Assembly (NCBI GenBank): GCA_002363865.1 | Contig: DEWY01000005.1 | Span: 1 to 64,000 of the forward strand | Source: Caulobacteraceae bacterium UBA3198 | Lineage (GTDB): Bacteria; Pseudomonadota; Alphaproteobacteria; Caulobacterales; Caulobacteraceae | Reading direction: 5' to 3' | DNA: 64,000 nt | In this document: positions 59,919-64,000 of the stretch, piece after piece | Position numbering within the stretch: position 1 is the first letter of the stretch | Layout: each line of letters begins with the position of its first letter | Notes under the pieces: generated by a model | Database searches by the model: none | What the model saw: the letters and a program-made list of their open reading frames with translations, nothing else | What the model was told of the DNA's origin: nothing | Translations under genes and position numbers: made by a program

Positions 59919-62582
59919 ATGAAGATCAAGAACCGGCGTCAGCCGCTGGATTTCCAAAGTCTCAATGAGGCTGAACCCGAAGCGCGTCCGCACGACGAGG
60001 CGCCTGAGGTGGGGCCAGACCACGACCTGGACCTGACCGACGCCCCGGTCGTCGAAACGCCGCCGCCATGGTCACAGGCGGCTGAGCCCGCCGTCGCGTC
60101 CGATGAAGACGATGCGCCGATCACCCTGGCCGATCCGGCCTCGGCCGGCGAACTGTCGCGATCAGGAACCCCGCCGGCCGCCACGGGCGGCTCGCGCCTG
60201 ACGACCCAGGCCACCCCGCCGCCTGCGGCGGACGAGCCGCCCGCCTGGCCGATCTACGCCGGCGCCTTGGCCATTTCCGTCCTCTGCGCCTTTGCGCCCA
60301 TGGCCTATGCCTGGGGCTATCGCGGGGATGTGGTGCCCTTCCAGAACGACGCCTTCGCGCTCGGGGTCTTCGCCCTCCTGGCCCTGGCGCCGGCCCTGCT
60401 GGTCTGGGTGGCGGCCTACGCCCTGCGGCAGGGACAGAAGCTGGCGGCCGAAACCCGCCGCACCCATCGGCTGGCTGATGAGCTGGTCTCTCCGGCCCTG
60501 GTGGCGGCCGGCCGCGCCGGCGACGTGGTCCAGCATGTGCGCGAGGAGATCATCCGCGCCGGGGAGGCGGCCCACGACGCCCGCGAAACCCTGTCGGCCC
60601 TGCGTGCGGCCCTGGCGTCCGAGACCGAGCAGCTGGTCAATGCGGCGGCGGCTTCGGCGCGGACAGCGGAGACCCTGACCCGCAGCCTGTCGCAGGAACG
60701 GGTGGAGATGACCGCCCTGGCCGGCGTGCTGGACGCCCAGTCCACCGCCGTGGTCGACGCCATCACCAGTCAGGCCAAGATGGTGGCCGAGGCCTCCGAC
60801 CTGGCCGAGACCCAGCTTCGGGAAGCCGAGGCCTCCCTGGCCGCCCGGGCCGCCGATCTGGCCGCCGCCGCCGGCGAGACCAGCGACATCGCCCGCACGG
60901 TGGGCGAGGACCTGACCCGCCACATCGCCCGGCTGGAAAGCGCCGGGGCCGGGGTGGCCGATCAGGTGGGCGCCGCCGAGACGGGCCTGTCCGAACAGCG
61001 GGCCGCCCTGGTGGCCGTGGCCCACGGCATCCGCGCCGACCAGGAATCCTTCGCCGCCGAGGCCGAGACCCAGACCGCCAAGCTGGCGGAATACCTGTCC
61101 GAGGCCAGGCTGTCGGCCGTCGAGGTGGGCGACCGCGCCATCAAGGGCGCTCAGATGCTGCGCGAGCTGGTGGCCCAGGCCACAGAACAGTTTGCCGACA
61201 TGGCCGACGCCGCCCAGGGCGAGCGGGACGCCTTCGCCGAGAGCCTCCGGCAGTCCTGGGGCCTTCTGGCCGACACGGCGTCGGGGGAGCGCGGTCAGCT
61301 GCAGGCTGAGACCCAGGCGGCCATCGAAGCCCTGTCCCAGGCCGCCGAACAGACCCGTGCGGCCGCCGCCCGCCATGCCGAAGCCGCCCGCCAGCAGGTG
61401 GACCAACTGTCCGAAGCCGCCTTCGCCGCCGGCCAGAAGGCCGACCAGGTCTTTGAAGGCCGCCTGGAGGAGGCGCGCTCGCTGATCGAACAATCGGCGG
61501 GCCTGGTGGAGGAAGCCGGCGCCCAGACCGCGCGCAAGCTGGAGGCCAGCGCCGCCTCGGCCCGCGCCACCCTGCACGAGCTGCAGGATCTGCTGGCCGA
61601 TCTGGACGCGCGGGCCGCTGAGCTGCCGGCCACGGCCCGCCAGCAGGCCGACGATGTCCGCGCCGCGGTCGGCGAGAGCCTGGATGATCTGATGGCCCAG
61701 GCGCGCCGGACGGCCGAAGAGACCCAGGCCATCGACGCGGCCTTCCAGGAGCGGGTCAGCCGAAACTACGAAATGCTCAGCGAGGCCGTCCGGCTGATGG
61801 GCTCGGTGGCCACCACCGCGAGCAACGGCCTGGGTCCTGGCCTGGGATCAGGTTTTGGGGCGACACCACCCCGCGAGCGGCGTCCCGCGGCGCGGGAAGA
61901 GCGCGTCCGCCCGACCGCGACGCGGGCTGAACCGCCCCGCGGGGAGGCTGGCCGCCCGCCGGCGCTTGAGGACGAGCCGCCGCTGGAGCTGCGTCCCTCG
62001 ACCCCCAGGCCCCCCCGGGAAGGGCGGCGCGGTTCCGCCGAGGAGGCCGGTCTGCGGCCGCGCCTGCGCCTGACGCCGACGGCCACGGACGAGGAGTTTT
62101 CCAGCCTGTTTGAATCCGCCGGCGGTCCGCCCCCGGCCGCCGAGGCCGCTGACGACAGCGGCGAGGGCCTGACCTGGAAGGACCTGCTGGCGGCCATTGA
62201 CGAGCCGCCGCCGCGGCCGATGGATGAGCGCCGGGAAGCCCAGCTCCTGTCGGACATCGTTGAGCTGGGCATCGACCCGTCGGCCCTGCTGCCCCGCGGA
62301 CGGATCGACGAGATCGGCGCCGTGGTCCAGACCGGCGACATGGAAGGCGCCCGCCAGGTGGTGCGCCGTCTTGCGCCGGCCGCCACGCGGCGCCTGACCC
62401 GGCGACTGTTCACCGACGACGCCCTGAAGGCCGAGGCCGGCGACTATCTGCGTCGCTACCGCGGCATGCTCGACGAGGCGGTGTCCCGGGACCAGGAAGG
62501 CTTCATGGTCGCCACCCTGCTGGCCTCGGACGCCGGCCGGGTCTTCCTTCTGTTGGATGCGGCGGCCGGCGACATGATGTGA
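59919..62582 (+). CDS. tipN: TipN-like cell polarity protein (two membrane helices plus long coiled coil)
   Basis: An 887-residue protein. An acidic, Pro-rich N-terminus (1-108) leads to two membrane helices (111-131 and 146-168) and a long Ala/Glu/Gln-rich coiled coil from about 170 to 650. A Pro/Arg-rich linker (about 665-740) and a folded C-terminal region of about 150 residues follow. Caulobacter TipN, the new-pole marker that directs flagellum placement and the division plane, has nearly the same length and layout (about 888 residues, two N-terminal helices, coiled coil). From memory C. crescentus tipN lies in the same chromosomal part as mreB and cysNC. The call rests on architecture and context; sequence identity was not checked. 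Confidence 0.68.
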   Translation: MKIKNRRQPLDFQSLNEAEPEARPHDEAPEVGPDHDLDLTDAPVVETPPPWSQAAEPAVASDEDDAPITLADPASAGELSRSGTPPAATGGSRLTTQATPPPAADEPPAWPIYAGALAISVLCAFAPMAYAWGYRGDVVPFQNDAFALGVFALLALAPALLVWVAAYALRQGQKLAAETRRTHRLADELVSPALVAAGRAGDVVQHVREEIIRAGEAAHDARETLSALRAALASETEQLVNAAAASARTAETLTRSLSQERVEMTALAGVLDAQSTAVVDAITSQAKMVAEASDLAETQLREAEASLAARAADLAAAAGETSDIARTVGEDLTRHIARLESAGAGVADQVGAAETGLSEQRAALVAVAHGIRADQESFAAEAETQTAKLAEYLSEARLSAVEVGDRAIKGAQMLRELVAQATEQFADMADAAQGERDAFAESLRQSWGLLADTASGERGQLQAETQAAIEALSQAAEQTRAAAARHAEAARQQVDQLSEAAFAAGQKADQVFEGRLEEARSLIEQSAGLVEEAGAQTARKLEASAASARATLHELQDLLADLDARAAELPATARQQADDVRAAVGESLDDLMAQARRTAEETQAIDAAFQERVSRNYEMLSEAVRLMGSVATTASNGLGPGLGSGFGATPPRERRPAAREERVRPTATRAEPPRGEAGRPPALEDEPPLELRPSTPRPPREGRRGSAEEAGLRPRLRLTPTATDEEFSSLFESAGGPPPAAEAADDSGEGLTWKDLLAAIDEPPPRPMDERREAQLLSDIVELGIDPSALLPRGRIDEIGAVVQTGDMEGARQVVRRLAPAATRRLTRRLFTDDALKAEAGDYLRRYRGMLDEAVSRDQEGFMVATLLASDAGRVFLLLDAAAGDMM

Positions 62583-62598
62583 GCGGGCTTGGGCCGGC

Positions 62599-63156
62599 TC
62601 AGGTCTTGGTCTGGCTTTCAGACCGGGCGCGAACCTGGGCCAGATAGGCCCGCGACAGGCTGACGAGCTCGTCCTCGAAGGCCTGGTCGTGGAAGAAGTC
62701 GACCCCTTCCAGCACCCCTGAGCGCATGGCCCCGTGCATGGCGCGGGTGAGGACGAAGGCCTGGATCGGTTCAAGGGGCCCGTGCGTCTGGTTCAGGGTC
62801 TGGATGAAGGCGTCGAACCGGCTGGCCAGGGCCTCGGCGGGCGTGGTCTGAAACCAGATCCCCATGGCGATGCGCCGGGCGCGGGCGCGGCCCTGGAACG
62901 CGCCGATGAAGGCCCGGACCAGGGCCCGGTCAGGCGCCAGGCCCGCGCCATTCTCCAGGAGCAGCCGCCGCATTTCCGCGCCGTGGAGGGCGCTCTCCCG
63001 TTCGGCCAGGGCGTGGGTCAGGGCGCGCTTGTTGGGGAAGTAGCGATAGACCGCGCCGATGCTCACCCCGGCGCGCTCGGCCACCGCATTGGTGGTGAAG
63101 CCCTCAAGCCCGTCGCGCTCCAGAAGCTGAGCTGCGGCCTCCAGAATGATGTCCAC
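62599..63156 (-). CDS. TetR-family transcriptional regulator
   Basis: A 185-residue TetR-type repressor. The helix-turn-helix spans about residues 1-45: ILEAAAQLLERDG, FTTNAVAERAGVSIGAVYRYF and ALTHALAERE, so the DNA-binding domain is complete apart from its start. The GTG at 63156 is the first regular start, but the residues just upstream in the same frame (RKIPRQKRAAATV) look like a genuine TetR N-terminus. No ATG, GTG or TTG precedes them, so a CTG start near 63207 is possible. It is divergent from the PaaI-type gene and may control it. Confidence 0.88.
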   Translation of the reverse strand: MDIILEAAAQLLERDGLEGFTTNAVAERAGVSIGAVYRYFPNKRALTHALAERESALHGAEMRRLLLENGAGLAPDRALVRAFIGAFQGRARARRIAMGIWFQTTPAEALASRFDAFIQTLNQTHGPLEPIQAFVLTRAMHGAMRSGVLEGVDFFHDQAFEDELVSLSRAYLAQVRARSESQTKT

Positions 63157-63309
63157 CGTCGCGGCGGCCCGCTTCTGGCGCGGAATTTTTCGTGCGTCGT
63201 CAGTCAGTTGCTGGTCCGCCGTGGCGCTGGAGGCGAAGGGCCCAAAGGCGAGTAGGGCGCGGGTCGGCTCCTGGCTAGCCTAGCGACGTTCCAGAAGAAA
63301 GGGCGTGCG

Positions 63310-63765
63310 ATGACATGGGCGACTGAACGACTTGAGGCGATCCGCTCCGGCGCGGGGGCGCTGCCGCCGATCGTCGAACAGCTCCGCCTGGGGCGGCTGG
63401 ACGCCTGGGGGGAGGGCTGGGTGCGCAAGACCTGGGCGCCCCATCCCAGCCTGGACACCGCCGATGGGTCGCTGTTTGGCGGCTACATCGCAGCCCTGGC
63501 CGACCAGGCCCTGGCCTTCGCCGCCATGACCGTCATTCCTGATGATCGGCTTTATCGGACCACCCAGTTGCAGGTGAGTTTTCTGAGGGTCGGACGCAAC
63601 GCGCCTGTGGAGATCTCCGCCCAGGTGATCGCCGTCACCCGTCAGATGATCTCGGTGCGGGCGAGCTTCGTACAGTCGGGAGATCGCCTGATCGCGGAGG
63701 CCAGCGCCCAGCAGATCATTCTGCCCATGGGGGCGCCGGCTGAGGTCCCTCAGGCGGCGTCCTAG
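63310..63765 (+). CDS. PaaI-family thioesterase (hot-dog fold)
   Basis: A 151-residue hot-dog-fold protein. The catalytic loop region is GSLFGGYIAALADQALAFAA, followed by strands with LQVSFLRVG and ISAQVIAVTRQMISVRASF. It would hydrolyse acyl-CoA thioesters, possibly aromatic ones. It is divergent from the TetR gene, 153 bases away, which probably represses it. Its stop overlaps the YbjQ-family gene on the other strand by 4 bases. Confidence 0.87.
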   Translation: MTWATERLEAIRSGAGALPPIVEQLRLGRLDAWGEGWVRKTWAPHPSLDTADGSLFGGYIAALADQALAFAAMTVIPDDRLYRTTQLQVSFLRVGRNAPVEISAQVIAVTRQMISVRASFVQSGDRLIAEASAQQIILPMGAPAEVPQAAS

Positions 63766-64000
63766 AGCACCACCGCCGAGCCGTTGACCGCGACCATCAG
63801 CATCTGACCATTGGGGCCGATGGCGTGGTAGTCGAGGTCGACGCCGAGCACGGCGTTCGCGCCCAGCGCCTTGGCCTCCTTGGCCAGGGCGGCCAGAGCG
63901 TCCTCCCGGGCGCGGGCCAGCACCCGCTCATAGCCCTTGGAGCGACCGCCGAAGAAGTCGCGGATCGCCGCCATCAGGTCCAGAACGACATTCGCCCCGA
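63762..64000 (-). CDS. YbjQ/UPF0145 family protein (partial)
   Basis: The C-terminal part of a small YbjQ-type protein, cut by the window end. Visible are GANVVLDLMAAIRDFFGGRSKGYE, shown by its parts AAIRDFFGGRS and KGYERVLARARED, then LGANAVLGVDLDYHAIG and MLMVAVNGSAVV at the end. This family forms beta-rich pentamer-like assemblies and has sometimes been called heavy-metal-binding, without strong proof. The start lies outside the window; an internal ATG at 63974 is not the true start. Confidence 0.88.
   Translation of the reverse strand, partial: GANVVLDLMAAIRDFFGGRSKGYERVLARAREDALAALAKEAKALGANAVLGVDLDYHAIGPNGQMLMVAVNGSAVVL

Noticed and set aside
1..64000. CRISPR arrays, rRNA operons, insertion sequences or integrases
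   Set aside because: No regularly spaced direct repeats, rRNA-like stretches or transposase/integrase motifs were noticed anywhere in the window.

Overview
The window is a GC-rich, gene-dense piece of chromosome from an alphaproteobacterium. The gene content points to Caulobacterales, near Caulobacter or Phenylobacterium. Indicators are two TonB-dependent receptors, a CysN/CysC fusion, Coq4, an HWE-type kinase, frequent ATGA-type overlaps and GTG/TTG starts, and a leuA ... mreBCD-mrdA-rodA ... cysNC ... TipN-like gene set. This assignment is inferred from content only; no search was run.

Region by region. (a) 1-3.97 kb: a probable tRNA 3' end with its terminator, a GFA-family protein, and a molybdate ABC importer (modABC) divergent from a ModE-type regulator, with a ModE-like inverted repeat between them. 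(b) 4.1-8.46 kb: a LysR regulator, then dgcN, dgcA and a dicarboxylate/amino-acid:cation symporter, which read as a D-glutamate uptake and catabolism unit. (c) 8.47-15.2 kb, minus strand: a MoxR ATPase, DUF58 protein and Bat (aerotolerance-type) operon in which the last two genes look like BatB-BatC and BatD-BatE fusions. (d) 15.3-23.8 kb: three exported N-acyl-D-amino-acid deacylase-like amidohydrolases and a TonB-dependent receptor. The receptor and one deacylase are transcribed divergently from promoters that carry the same 29-bp motif at the same distance from a TTGACA box. Blocks (b) and (d) together suggest a system that takes up N-acyl-D-amino acids or D-peptides, releases D-amino acids in the periplasm, and feeds D-Glu into central metabolism.

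(e) 23.8-32.5 kb: housekeeping and small genes (ribbon-helix-helix protein, Coq4, DUF4169, a CHASE-HWE kinase, DUF2171, an aspartate-type aminotransferase, a lipoprotein, a VTT-domain membrane protein), then leuA preceded by a 23-codon leucine-rich leader peptide and a terminator-like hairpin, and a DMT-family transporter. (f) 32.8-38.7 kb: the elongasome operon mreB-mreC-mreD-mrdA-rodA. (g) 38.7-51.1 kb: two alpha/beta hydrolases, two MFS transporters, DUF423 and DUF1176 proteins, pyroglutamyl peptidase, an alcohol dehydrogenase, a TonB-dependent receptor with a Gly/Pro-rich insert, a second GFA protein, and a PAS-HisKA-REC protein with no ATPase domain.

(h) 51.2-53.45 kb: a small accessory patch with an AbrB/PIN toxin-antitoxin pair, then an HNH nuclease followed by an acidic protein, a possible toxin-immunity pair flanked by an 18-bp near-repeat. 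(i) 53.4-64 kb: cysNC-cysD (sulfate activation), an Ada-AlkA fusion plus ogt (alkylation repair), an exported beta/gamma-crystallin-like protein, a 17-bp perfect inverted repeat, a TipN-like polarity protein with two membrane segments and a long coiled coil, a TetR regulator divergent from a PaaI-type thioesterase, and a YbjQ-family gene cut by the window end. No rRNA, CRISPR array or insertion sequence was seen.
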